NCBI GenBank assembly: GCA_020719105.1 | Contig: DYQV01000036.1 | Location: 1-13,838 of the forward strand | Direction of reading: 5' to 3' | DNA length: 13,838 bases | Source of the DNA: Rikenella microfusus | Lineage (GTDB): Bacteria > Bacteroidota > Bacteroidia > Bacteroidales > SZUA-534 | In this document: piece by piece, positions 1 through 7,113 of the stretch | Numbering within the stretch: the stretch's first letter is position 1 | Layout of the letters: every line of letters begins with the position of its first letter | Notes under the pieces: model-generated | What the model saw: only the letters and a program-made list of their open reading frames with translations | The model's database searches: none | Told to the model about the DNA's origin: nothing | Position numbers and translations under genes: made by a program

Positions 1-28
1 TGAGATACAAGATTTGAGATGTGAGACA
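1..28. repeat. Degenerate heptamer tandem repeat, TGAGATN
   Basis: Four consecutive 7-base units at the left edge (1-7, 8-14, 15-21, 22-28) read TGAGATA, CAAGATT, TGAGATG and TGAGACA. All fit a TGAGATN consensus with few mismatches. The array may continue to the left of the window. It lies just upstream of the deformylase gene. No function is visible; it resembles low-complexity intergenic repeats. Confidence 0.5.
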
Positions 29-49
29 GTTACTAATTGAAACAATAAA

Positions 50-604
50 ATGATTTTACCTATTACCGTTTACGGCCATCCAGTTTTACGCAAAAAGGCA
101 CAACCCATTGACCCAAATTATGAAGGGCTTCAGGAATTGATTAAAAACATGTATGATACCATGTACAATGCCGAAGGCGTTGGCCTGGCAGCTCCGCAGG
201 TAAATAAAAGTGTTCGCCTCATTGTGTTCGATTCCACTCCGTTTCAAGAAGATGAGCCAACTCTAAAAGACTTTAAGAAAGTTTTGATCAATCCCGAGAT
301 TGTTGAAATATATGGGGAAGATATCGACTTTAACGAAGGCTGTTTGAGTTTACCGGGAATCCGTGAAGATGTAGTCCGTCCAAGCAAAATACGCATTAAA
401 TACCAAGACGAGAATTTCAATTCCTTTGAAGAGGAATGGGACGGTATTGTAGCCCGTGTGGTTCAGCATGAATACGATCACCTGGAAGGCAAATTGTTCA
501 TCGACAGGATTCTGCCCATTCGCAGACGCCTGATTAATGGTAAACTGAATGCCATTTCAAAAGGAAAAACACAACCCGATTATAGGGTTGTAGCTAACAA
601 GTAG
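50..604 (+). CDS. def: Peptide deformylase
   Basis: This cytosolic metalloenzyme removes the formyl group from the N-terminal methionine of new proteins. All three deformylase motifs are present in order: GVGLAAPQ (residues 43-50), EGCLS (96-100) and HEYDH (140-144). The metal ligands are therefore Cys98, His140 and His144, with Glu141 as the catalytic acid/base. At 184 residues it has normal family length and is intact. The ATG at 50 gives the usual short N-terminus before the first helix; the upstream bases are A-rich with no Shine-Dalgarno sequence, as is normal in Bacteroidota. The gene to its left lies outside the window. To the right, 109 bases separate it from the toxin-antitoxin pair, which has its own promoter. 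Identification is secure. Confidence 0.97.
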   Translation: MILPITVYGHPVLRKKAQPIDPNYEGLQELIKNMYDTMYNAEGVGLAAPQVNKSVRLIVFDSTPFQEDEPTLKDFKKVLINPEIVEIYGEDIDFNEGCLSLPGIREDVVRPSKIRIKYQDENFNSFEEEWDGIVARVVQHEYDHLEGKLFIDRILPIRRRLINGKLNAISKGKTQPDYRVVANK

Positions 605-651
605 CTGACGGCCATCTGGTTGCAGTTCCAATAATACATTTCTTAAGCCGT

Positions 652-682
652 TTTGATTTAATATTAATTGTATTTATATTTG
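652..682 (+). promoter_or_regulatory. Bacteroidota-type promoter of the yefM-yoeB operon
   Basis: A -33 element TTTG (652-655) and a -7 element TATATTTG (675-682) are separated by 19 bases. This matches the Bacteroidota sigma-70 consensus TTTG-N(about 19)-TAnnTTTG. The expected transcription start is near 688-690, about 25 bases before the antitoxin ATG. The -7 element overlaps the first operator half-site, as expected for an autorepressed promoter. This is a motif match only. Confidence 0.65.
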
Positions 683-698
683 TACAATATTATGTACA
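681..698 (+). promoter_or_regulatory. YefM-YoeB autoregulatory operator (two TGTACA cores)
   Basis: Two perfect TGTACA hexamers lie at 681-686 and 693-698, exactly 12 bases apart centre to centre. The E. coli yefM-yoeB operator is known to have a long and a short palindrome with core hexamers 12 bp apart, bound cooperatively by YefM and the YefM-YoeB complex. Here the first copy overlaps the -7 promoter element and the second covers the start of the transcript, so binding would block RNA polymerase. The antitoxin also keeps the two arginines (Arg10, Arg31) implicated in operator recognition in E. coli YefM. Confidence 0.8.
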
Positions 699-713
699 TT
701 AAAAAATTTAGTC

Positions 714-968
714 ATGTTAACGACAACGCTTTCGGATTTTAGAAAAGACATCAAGCACTATATTGACAATGTGATTGAAAACTTTGAGACATTGATAATT
801 AATCGTGGAAAAGACAGCGGAATAGTTATTATGTCATTGACCGAATATAATTCACTATGTGCAACTCAGCACGAATTATCGTCGAAAACAAACAAAAAAC
901 GGTTGGATTCTGCCATTGAAAAATTACAAAGTGGAAATTCATTTCAAAAAGAACTTCTTGACCAATGA
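714..968 (+). CDS. yefM: Type II antitoxin, YefM/Phd family
   Basis: This is the antitoxin of a YefM-YoeB pair, which neutralises the downstream ribonuclease and represses its own operon. At 84 residues it has the family's usual length. Residues 1-50 form the Phd/YefM DNA-binding and dimerisation domain, with the conserved stretch MSLTEYNSL at 40-48. Arg10 and Arg31 align with the two arginines known to matter for operator binding in E. coli YefM. The C-terminal part (about 55-84) is charged and would be the toxin-wrapping segment. The ATG at 714 follows the operator by 15 bases. Its stop overlaps the toxin start as ATGA, indicating translational coupling and giving antitoxin-first order. Fairly AT-rich (19 G/C in the 60 bases at 781-840), which would fit acquisition but does not prove it. 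Confidence 0.93.
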   Translation: MLTTTLSDFRKDIKHYIDNVIENFETLIINRGKDSGIVIMSLTEYNSLCATQHELSSKTNKKRLDSAIEKLQSGNSFQKELLDQ

Positions 969-1222
969 AGTACATTTTCGTAAATGAATCATGGGAAGAT
1001 TATTTGTATTGGCAGCAGACAAATAAAAAATATGTAAAAAAAATAAATGATTTGCTTAAAGCTATTTCACGCGAACCCTATACAGGAATAGGAAAACCTG
1101 AAGCATTAAAGCATAATTATCAGGGTTTTTGGGCTATGAGGATTGATGGAGAACATAGACTAATTTACAAAGTGAAAGAAGATGAAATTCATATTGCAAA
1201 ATGTAGATATCATTATGATTAA
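965..1222 (+). CDS. yoeB: Toxin YoeB (Txe/YoeB-family mRNA interferase)
   Basis: This ribosome-dependent endoribonuclease cleaves mRNA in the A site and is held inactive by YefM. The 85-residue protein follows the E. coli YoeB pattern along its whole length: ESWEDYLYW at 8-16, KKIND at 25-29, GKPEALKHN at 43-51, GFW at 54-56, EHRLIY at 63-68 and CRYHY at 80-84. The residues used for catalysis in E. coli are all present at the same positions: Glu46, Arg65, His83 and Tyr84. The toxin is therefore predicted to be active. It overlaps the antitoxin by 4 bases (ATGA) and has no promoter of its own. The only oddity is one extra C-terminal Asp85 after the usual His-Tyr end. Confidence 0.95.
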   Translation: MKYIFVNESWEDYLYWQQTNKKYVKKINDLLKAISREPYTGIGKPEALKHNYQGFWAMRIDGEHRLIYKVKEDEIHIAKCRYHYD

Positions 1223-1331
1223 CGAAAAAACAGGTGGCAACACCACTAATAGAAGGCATTTTAAATTTGAAAAAAAAGTGATTTTTAATACCATTTAATT
1301 AAATTGCAAGAAGAAAAAAAACCAAAGTAAT

Positions 1332-1853
1332 ATGAATCACAAAATTTTAATTGCACTAGGAATCGTTGTTTTTGCTTTAGTAAGCTCATGTACAAAAAAT
1401 GTAAAAAAAGAACAAATCAATGCCATTGCGGCTCAGGAAAAAAGTTTGTTTGAAGCTCAGGAGATTGATCGTTTAAAAGGGTTGCAATTAATTGATACCT
1501 ACGTTAATTTTTCAAAACAATATCCCGATGATAGTTTATCGGCCAACTATTTATACAAAGCTGGCGAAATAGCAATGAATTTGAAGCTTGGCACTCAGTC
1601 CATTTTTTACTTCGATAAAATAATTACAAATTTCCCCACTTTTTCAAAAGTTCCGGAGTGTGTTTTTTTAAAAGCTTTTGTTTTTGAAAACCAGCTAAAT
1701 GATCTTGAAAAAGCGAGCCGGTATTACAACGAGTTTATTATCCAGTTTCCAAACCACCTTTTGGTTAAAGATGCCAAAGCATCGCTAGAATATTTAGGTA
1801 AAAGCCCCGAGGAATTGGTGAGGATTTTTCAAGAAAAAAATAAGGAAAAATAG
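1332..1853 (+). CDS. Small TPR-like lipoprotein
   Basis: A 173-residue predicted lipoprotein. Residues 1-20 form a type II signal peptide: Lys4, a hydrophobic stretch, then the lipobox VSSC with Cys20 as the lipidated residue. After a helical linker (about 25-63) there are two TPR-like helix pairs, about 69-102 and 106-140. Each has alanine/tyrosine-rich helices and a proline-containing turn (NFPTF, QFPNH). TPR lipoproteins of this kind usually act as protein-protein scaffolds in the envelope, and some are BamD-like, but this one is short and no specific partner can be named. Genes for TPR proteins occur near def in other Bacteroidota, so the TA pair may have inserted between the two; that is inference. 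A possible -7 element TAAATTTG lies at 1262-1269 with no clear -33 partner. Confidence 0.8.
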   Translation: MNHKILIALGIVVFALVSSCTKNVKKEQINAIAAQEKSLFEAQEIDRLKGLQLIDTYVNFSKQYPDDSLSANYLYKAGEIAMNLKLGTQSIFYFDKIITNFPTFSKVPECVFLKAFVFENQLNDLEKASRYYNEFIIQFPNHLLVKDAKASLEYLGKSPEELVRIFQEKNKEK

Positions 1854-1991
1854 ACCCTGTGTTTTATCAATATTGCCTTCGATACCAATCGATACAAGAA
1901 ATAAGACGATTGGCAAAGAACACTTTGAATTCATTTTTTTCATTCATCCATTGATTTTATAAAAATTTACCGATACCCTATACTTTGATAT

Positions 1992-2025
1992 GGGTTTTTT
2001 GTACATTCATTCTTTGAAAAAACCC
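1992..2025 (+). promoter_or_regulatory. Inverted repeat just before the comEC start
   Basis: GGGTTTTTT (1992-2000) and AAAAAACCC (2017-2025) are perfect 9-base complements with a 16-base loop. The 3' arm ends 5 bases before the comEC ATG at 2031. In RNA the stem would sit across the ribosome landing zone. A weak promoter-like TATACTTTG lies at 1979-1987, so the hairpin may be the very start of the transcript. It could instead be a terminator of the lipoprotein gene, but it has no trailing T-run on the plus strand. Confidence 0.4.
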
Positions 2026-2030
2026 TACAC

Positions 2031-4127
2031 ATGTCCATTAGTTTTTTTAAAGAACATCCATTCATCCGATTTCTGCTGCCGTTAATCGCAGGTATCGTAT
2101 CTATGTATTATTTCAATCTCCCACTTCAGATTTCATTCGGAATTCTATTGGTTTTTGCTATCACTTTTTATGGGTTTTACGCAATACAATTAAGTTATCG
2201 GTGGCACTATCTGAAAGGTATTGCTGTAACCGGTTTCATTTATAGCATTGGATTATTGCTAACCGGAAATCAACTCACCAATCACATTGGATATTTCAAT
2301 AATGAAAAGGATGTTTTGTGGTTCGTAGGGAAAATTACTACTGTGCCCATTGAAAAAGAAAAGAACCTGAAGGCCGAAGTGCAGGTTCAGTCTCAATTGG
2401 TTGGTAACGAATGGAAGGTGCAAGATGCCAAGCTTCTTGTACTACTGGAAAAAGATTCCGCAGCAAGTAATTTAACAGCAGGACAACGGCTATTATTTAA
2501 AACTCAAATCAGCAAAAAGCTGCAAGGAACCAATCCTTTTGGGTTCGATTACCAAAAATACCTAAGTCTGAAGCAAATTGAAAGTACTATTTATTTAAAA
2601 AGCGGTGAATGGAATGTAATTCACGATAAGCCAACCGGATTGGTTCAGCGTGCCTTGAATATAAGAATCTACCTGCTATCAATTTTTGAGCAGGCCGGAA
2701 TTCAGGGGGATGAACTGGCCGTTATATCGGCTCTAACATTAGGTTATAAGGATAAAATGGAAGCCTCAATAAAAAATGCCTATTCCGGAGCCGGTGCTAC
2801 CCATGTTCTGGCTGTTTCTGGACTTCATGTAGGAATTATTTATATGATTCTGGGTTTGCTGTTAAGCTGGATGCATTATTTTAATAAAAACCCCCGAATA
2901 AAATATTTTATCATCATCGTTGGATTGTGGTTATATGCATTGCTTACAGGACTTCCACCCTCTGTTTGCAGAGCTAGTACCATGTTCACCTTTGTTTTAA
3001 TGGGCAATTTGATTGGCAAACGGGTCAATTTTTATAATTCCCTAACCGCCTCTGCTTTTTTCTTACTACTTATAAATCCGCTTTGGCTCTTCGATATTGG
3101 GTTTCAGCTCTCCTACATTGCAGTGGCGGGAATCGTATATTTTCATCCAAAAATTTATGGACTTTGGTATATAAAAAATAAAGTCAGCGACCATATTTGG
3201 TCTTTAACAGCGGTATCATTAGCTGCCCAACTGGTAACAACACCTTTAAGCATTTACTACTTTCATCAATTTCCACTTTATTTTTGGTTGTCGAATATAG
3301 TAGTTGTTTTTGCTGCAACTATCCTAATCAATCTGGCCATACTGTTGTTATTTGTTTCCAAAATTCCCTTTTTAATTCAAGGAATTGGATTTGTGTTGAA
3401 GTACATTTTATTATTTACCAATGGTTTTGTTGAATGGATAAATACACTTCCCATGGCTCGTATAACAAATATACCCTTAAATGGATATGCCTTATTTTTA
3501 TTATATGCACTTATTGCATTCATTACGGCCTGGATACTTACCAGGCAGTATCGGTTTATTATGGCTTCCTTAATAGTTTTACTCATGTGGACCATCGATT
3601 TTACTTATTCAAAAATTCAACTCCATAATAGTGCGTCCATTTGCGTTTATCAAGTGAGAAACCAATCGGCCATTCAATTTATCCATGGTAATTCCTCGTG
3701 GTGGTTTACTTCAAAAGATCCAATTTCCGATTCATATACCACAAAATTTGTAGCTGATGCGAACTTTTTTTGGGGGACTCAAAAAAACAGCTACTATTTA
3801 TTGGAACGATTGGATACCATATTTTCAGAAGGACCCATTTATTACGAATCGGGATTTTGGAAATTTGAAAACGTAAAAGGAATGTTTGTTGGTTCCGGCA
3901 TTCCCAATTACTTAAGTCTGACCGATTCATTAAAACTTGACCTGTTATTGGTAACAGGTAAACCATCGTATGGAATTAGCGAATTTTCACCAAAATTAAT
4001 TTTTTCTCAAGTGGTTATTGATGGTTCGGTTCCAGCATGGCAAACAAATCAATGGGTATTAAAAGATACTAAAAGTAACGTGTATTTAACCAATGAAATG
4101 GGGGCTTTTATTATGCACACACCTTAA
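2031..4127 (+). CDS. comEC: ComEC/Rec2-family DNA uptake channel protein
   Basis: This inner-membrane protein is predicted to carry single-stranded DNA into the cytoplasm during natural transformation. Order of parts (698 residues): two to three N-terminal membrane helices (about 12-80); a soluble OB-like DUF4131 region (about 95-195) with the family signature NPFGFDYQKYL at 168-178; the Competence membrane domain (about 225-520) with AVSGLHVG (261-268), GLPPSVCRAS (307-316) and INPLWLFDIGFQLSY (348-362); and a C-terminal soluble region (about 530-698). In many ComEC proteins the last part is a beta-lactamase-like domain with HxHxDH. Here no such motif exists, and the place where HHG is expected reads LLLVTGKPSYG (638-648). 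The tail thus looks like a degenerate, metal-free version, as I recall for other Bacteroidota. It is preceded by 177 non-coding bases. No other competence genes are in the window. Confidence 0.9.
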   Translation: MSISFFKEHPFIRFLLPLIAGIVSMYYFNLPLQISFGILLVFAITFYGFYAIQLSYRWHYLKGIAVTGFIYSIGLLLTGNQLTNHIGYFNNEKDVLWFVGKITTVPIEKEKNLKAEVQVQSQLVGNEWKVQDAKLLVLLEKDSAASNLTAGQRLLFKTQISKKLQGTNPFGFDYQKYLSLKQIESTIYLKSGEWNVIHDKPTGLVQRALNIRIYLLSIFEQAGIQGDELAVISALTLGYKDKMEASIKNAYSGAGATHVLAVSGLHVGIIYMILGLLLSWMHYFNKNPRIKYFIIIVGLWLYALLTGLPPSVCRASTMFTFVLMGNLIGKRVNFYNSLTASAFFLLLINPLWLFDIGFQLSYIAVAGIVYFHPKIYGLWYIKNKVSDHIWSLTAVSLAAQLVTTPLSIYYFHQFPLYFWLSNIVVVFAATILINLAILLLFVSKIPFLIQGIGFVLKYILLFTNGFVEWINTLPMARITNIPLNGYALFLLYALIAFITAWILTRQYRFIMASLIVLLMWTIDFTYSKIQLHNSASICVYQVRNQSAIQFIHGNSSWWFTSKDPISDSYTTKFVADANFFWGTQKNSYYLLERLDTIFSEGPIYYESGFWKFENVKGMFVGSGIPNYLSLTDSLKLDLLLVTGKPSYGISEFSPKLIFSQVVIDGSVPAWQTNQWVLKDTKSNVYLTNEMGAFIMHTP

Positions 4128-4181
4128 ACTATGGCTTATAAACATTTCAAATTAATTGCAAAAATTACAAGACGTAATAAT

Positions 4182-4221
4182 TTGGTTCAATTATTTTATC
4201 AAAATAAAATAGTTGAACCAA
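4182..4221. repeat. Long near-perfect hairpin between comEC and trkA
   Basis: Two 17-base arms (4182-4198 and 4205-4221) pair completely except for one G-T wobble, around the 6-base loop TCAAAA. The outer nine pairs (TTGGTTCAA with TTGAACCAA) are perfect and hold most of the G/C; the inner part is A/T only. There is no T-run after it on the plus strand, so it is not a standard intrinsic terminator. It lies 55 bases after the comEC stop and 52 before the trkA ATG. It could be a transcript-end or processing structure for comEC, a protein-binding dyad for trkA, or a small mobile repeat. Confidence 0.6.
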
Positions 4222-4273
4222 TCAATAAAATATCAACTCTTTATATATTACTTTGTACCCAAAAAAATTTCAG

Positions 4274-5614
4274 ATGAGAATTATCATTGCGGGCATGGGT
4301 GCAATTGGAATGCACATGACTAAATTGCTTTCCAGCGGAAATCATGAAATAGTAGTAATGGATAAAAAGGAAGAGATGCTTTTGGAGGTAACTACTCATT
4401 ACGATGTGATGACCATTCATGGTTCGGCTACTTCATTTGCCGATTTAAAAGAGGCTGGCATCAAAAAAGCAGATTTGTTTGTAGCCCTCACCCATAGTAA
4501 CGAAATAAATATAACAGCCTGCATGATTGCCAAACAATTGGGTGCAAAAAGAACCATTGCCCGAATCGATAATCAGGAATATTTGTTGCCACTCAATAAA
4601 GCCCACCTATTTACTATGGGTATTGATTCCCTCATTTATCCTCAAAAACTTGCTGCGCGTGAAATAGTTAACCTGCTTAATGAGACAGGAACATCAGAGG
4701 TATTTAATTTTAGTGGGGGAAATCTTTCTTTGTATGTAATTAAGTTAGAAGTGGATGCCCCAATAATTGGAAAACGTTTGACAGATGTCGCATTTAATAG
4801 CAAGGATTTGGTATTTAGGGCGTTAGCTATTTCTCGTGATGGAAAAACAGCCATTCCACATCCCGATGAAGTATTTCACGAAAACGATTTGGTTTACGTA
4901 ATCACCAATCAAACCGGGGTATCACCCATGATGAAATTTGCTGGAACCAAACGATTGGCGTGTAATAACATAATGATTTTAGGAGGAAGCCAAATGGGTG
5001 TTCGGGCTGCTCATATATTAGGCAAAAACAGCAACATTAAACTCATTGAAATTGATAAAAGCAAATCGGAGCATTTAGCCGATTATTTAACCGATTCGTT
5101 GGTTATAAATGCCGATGGTAGGGATATTGATGCGTTAAAGGAAGAAGGTTTGGCATTAATGGACGTATTTATCAGTGTAACCGGAAACGATGAGCTTAAC
5201 ATATTATCTTGCATTCAGGCCAAAAATATGGGCGTAAAAAAAACCATCGCATCAGTGGAAAATATGGAATACCTGCATTTAGCTGAAAGCATGGGAATTG
5301 ATGCCATAATAAATAAAAAGCTCATAGCAGCCAGTTATATACTGCGCTTTACCATGACAGCTGAAGTTCCCTCCTTTCTTTGCTTAACAGGTTCCGATGC
5401 CGAAGTGTTGGAGTTTGTAGTAAAACCCAATTCAAAAATAACCAAAGGAACCCTTCGCGAGATTGGATTCCCAAAAGATGCAGTAGTTGGAGGAGTAATC
5501 CGCGATAGGATTAGTTTTATTGCTGTTGGCGATACTCAAATCCTTCCGCAGGATAGAGTAGTTGTTTTTGCCCTTCCGGCGGCGCTCCAAAAAATAGATG
5601 CATTCTTTAATTAA
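4274..5614 (+). CDS. trkA: Trk system potassium uptake regulator TrkA
   Basis: This cytosolic NAD(H)-binding subunit gates the TrkH K+ channel. The 446-residue protein has the duplicated TrkA layout: RCK-N (1 to about 125) with GMGAIG (7-12) and the acidic Asp30 after beta-2, TrkA-C (about 140-220), a second RCK-N (about 230-350) with the variant glycine motif GGSQMG, and a final TrkA-C (about 365-446). The length is close to E. coli TrkA (458). I chose ATG 4274 because it gives MRIIIAGMGAIG, the canonical N-terminus. The in-frame TTG at 4253 would add seven residues and overlaps the promoter-like TTACTTTG at 4248-4255 (one mismatch to TAnnTTTG), which suggests a leader of only about a dozen bases. 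trkH follows after 26 bases. Confidence 0.95.
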   Translation: MRIIIAGMGAIGMHMTKLLSSGNHEIVVMDKKEEMLLEVTTHYDVMTIHGSATSFADLKEAGIKKADLFVALTHSNEINITACMIAKQLGAKRTIARIDNQEYLLPLNKAHLFTMGIDSLIYPQKLAAREIVNLLNETGTSEVFNFSGGNLSLYVIKLEVDAPIIGKRLTDVAFNSKDLVFRALAISRDGKTAIPHPDEVFHENDLVYVITNQTGVSPMMKFAGTKRLACNNIMILGGSQMGVRAAHILGKNSNIKLIEIDKSKSEHLADYLTDSLVINADGRDIDALKEEGLALMDVFISVTGNDELNILSCIQAKNMGVKKTIASVENMEYLHLAESMGIDAIINKKLIAASYILRFTMTAEVPSFLCLTGSDAEVLEFVVKPNSKITKGTLREIGFPKDAVVGGVIRDRISFIAVGDTQILPQDRVVVFALPAALQKIDAFFN

Positions 5615-5640
5615 ACATTTTTTTTAACAAAGAACTCGCA

Positions 5641-7104
5641 GTGAAGAATTTCTATAGAGTAAATCTAAAATTAATTATTCGGATATGCGGCTATTTATTG
5701 TTCACCGAAGCTGCTTTTCTTTTTCTGACATTATTGGTTTCTTTAATCTATAAAGAAGGCGATGCCATAGTTTTTCTTTATACTTTAATTTTAACCACCT
5801 TTTTGGGTGGTATTTTTGTTTTTGCAACCCGAAATACCACAATGGATTTTGGGAAACGGGAAGGATATATTATCGTTAGTCTGGTATGGGTCATTTTTTC
5901 AGTTATTGGAGCACTGCCATTTATATGGAGCGGTGCCATTCCAAATTTTACTGACGCTTTTTTTGAAACCATGTCCGGATTTACTACTACCGGGGCTTCT
6001 GTATTAAATAATATTGAGGAACTCCCGCATGGCATCCTTTTTTGGCGAAGTATTATTCAATGGATGGGTGGCATGGGTATTATAGTTCTTACATTAGCCG
6101 TTTTACCCTTTTTAGGAGTAGGTGGAGTTCAACTATATGCTGCTGAAGCTCCAGGACTTACCGCCGACAAATTGCAACCAAGAATTCGAGAAACTGCGCA
6201 ACGATTATGGGTTATTTATGTGGGTTTCACGGTTTTGGAAATAATCTTACTCTGGATTGGTGGAATGACATTTTTTGATGCAGTATGCCATTCATTCACA
6301 ACTATGGCCACTGGAGGATATTCAACCAAACAGGCAAGTATTGAATATTATACCAATCCCTTTATCCATTATGTAATTATTGCTTTTATGATGATTGCCG
6401 GAGCAAACTTTACCTTATGGTATTTTGCCCTAAAATTCGATTTTAAAAAGCTATTCCAAAATGAAGAGTTATTGCTATATGTTGGAATCATTGTAGTCTT
6501 TACTTTAGTGATTGGTATTGAATTATTCATTACCACCGGCTATGGTATCGAAAAATCATTCCGAGACAGCCTATTTCAGGTAGTTTCCATACTTACTACT
6601 ACAGGATTTGTTTCTGCCAATTACCTGCTTTGGCCTACATTGGTTATATCACAAATCCTAATTTTGATGTTCATTGGTGGTTCTGCCGGGTCAACAGCCG
6701 GTGGCGTGAAAGTAATACGGGTATTGCTCATTTTAAAAAACTGCTATTTTGAAATAAAACGATTTGTGCATCCCAAGGCAATCATTCCTATGAGAATGAA
6801 CGGAAAAACAATTCCCCAGCCCCTAATAAATAATATATTGGCTTTTATCGTTTTTTACCTATTAATTTTTGCCCTTGGAATACTATTAATGACCGCTGTA
6901 GGTCTTGATTTAATTTCGGCCATAGGTGCTGTTGCCACGTCACTTGGAAATATCGGCCCCGGTTTGGGCAGTGTGGGTCCGATAGAAAATTTTTATCATG
7001 TTGCCCCGTTTGGAAAATGGGTGTTATCAGCGTTAATGCTTTTAGGGCGTTTAGAAATTTTCACCATCATTATTATTCTTACCCCTGCCTTTTGGAAGAA
7101 ATAA
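5641..7104 (+). CDS. trkH: Trk system potassium uptake protein TrkH
   Basis: This inner-membrane K+-translocating subunit partners TrkA. The 487 residues (E. coli TrkH 483) carry four pore repeats with recognisable filter segments: TTTGAS (115-120), MATGGYST (222-229), TTTGF (319-323) and SLGNIGPG (434-441). The intramembrane loop after the third pore is GGSAGSTAGGVKVIR (346-360), and Arg470 in LLGRLE corresponds to the conserved constriction arginine of TrkH. The start is GTG at 5641: the reading frame meets a stop at 5608-5610 and has no ATG before the first membrane helix. It is in an operon with trkA. The stop is 9 bases from the stop of the opposing amidohydrolase gene, and no hairpin terminator is visible between them. 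Confidence 0.96.
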   Translation: MKNFYRVNLKLIIRICGYLLFTEAAFLFLTLLVSLIYKEGDAIVFLYTLILTTFLGGIFVFATRNTTMDFGKREGYIIVSLVWVIFSVIGALPFIWSGAIPNFTDAFFETMSGFTTTGASVLNNIEELPHGILFWRSIIQWMGGMGIIVLTLAVLPFLGVGGVQLYAAEAPGLTADKLQPRIRETAQRLWVIYVGFTVLEIILLWIGGMTFFDAVCHSFTTMATGGYSTKQASIEYYTNPFIHYVIIAFMMIAGANFTLWYFALKFDFKKLFQNEELLLYVGIIVVFTLVIGIELFITTGYGIEKSFRDSLFQVVSILTTTGFVSANYLLWPTLVISQILILMFIGGSAGSTAGGVKVIRVLLILKNCYFEIKRFVHPKAIIPMRMNGKTIPQPLINNILAFIVFYLLIFALGILLMTAVGLDLISAIGAVATSLGNIGPGLGSVGPIENFYHVAPFGKWVLSALMLLGRLEIFTIIIILTPAFWKK

Positions 7105-7113
7105 TTTTGGTTT

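Noticed and set aside
71..616. Direct repeat ACGGCCATC at 72-80 inside def and 608-616 just after its stop, as an attachment site or insertion scar
   Set aside because: Nine bases only, one copy encodes conserved deformylase residues, and no integrase or element lies between the copies; most likely chance.
1233..1244. Small hairpin GGTG-GCAA-CACC just after yoeB, with a GNRA-type loop, as a terminator
   Set aside because: Only four base pairs, mismatched outside the stem and no T-run after it; too weak to call.
1885..1913. Inverted repeat CCAATCG / CGATTGG after the TPR lipoprotein gene, as a terminator
   Set aside because: Seven-base arms with a 15-base loop and no following T-run; weak and competing with overlapping alternative pairings.
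4253..4273. Upstream TTG as the trkA start
   Set aside because: It adds seven non-conserved residues and overlaps a promoter-like TTACTTTG; the ATG at 4274 gives the family's standard N-terminus directly before the glycine motif.
7105..7113. Bidirectional terminator between the convergent trkH and amidohydrolase genes
   Set aside because: Only nine bases separate the stops and no stem-loop could be found there or at the adjoining gene ends.
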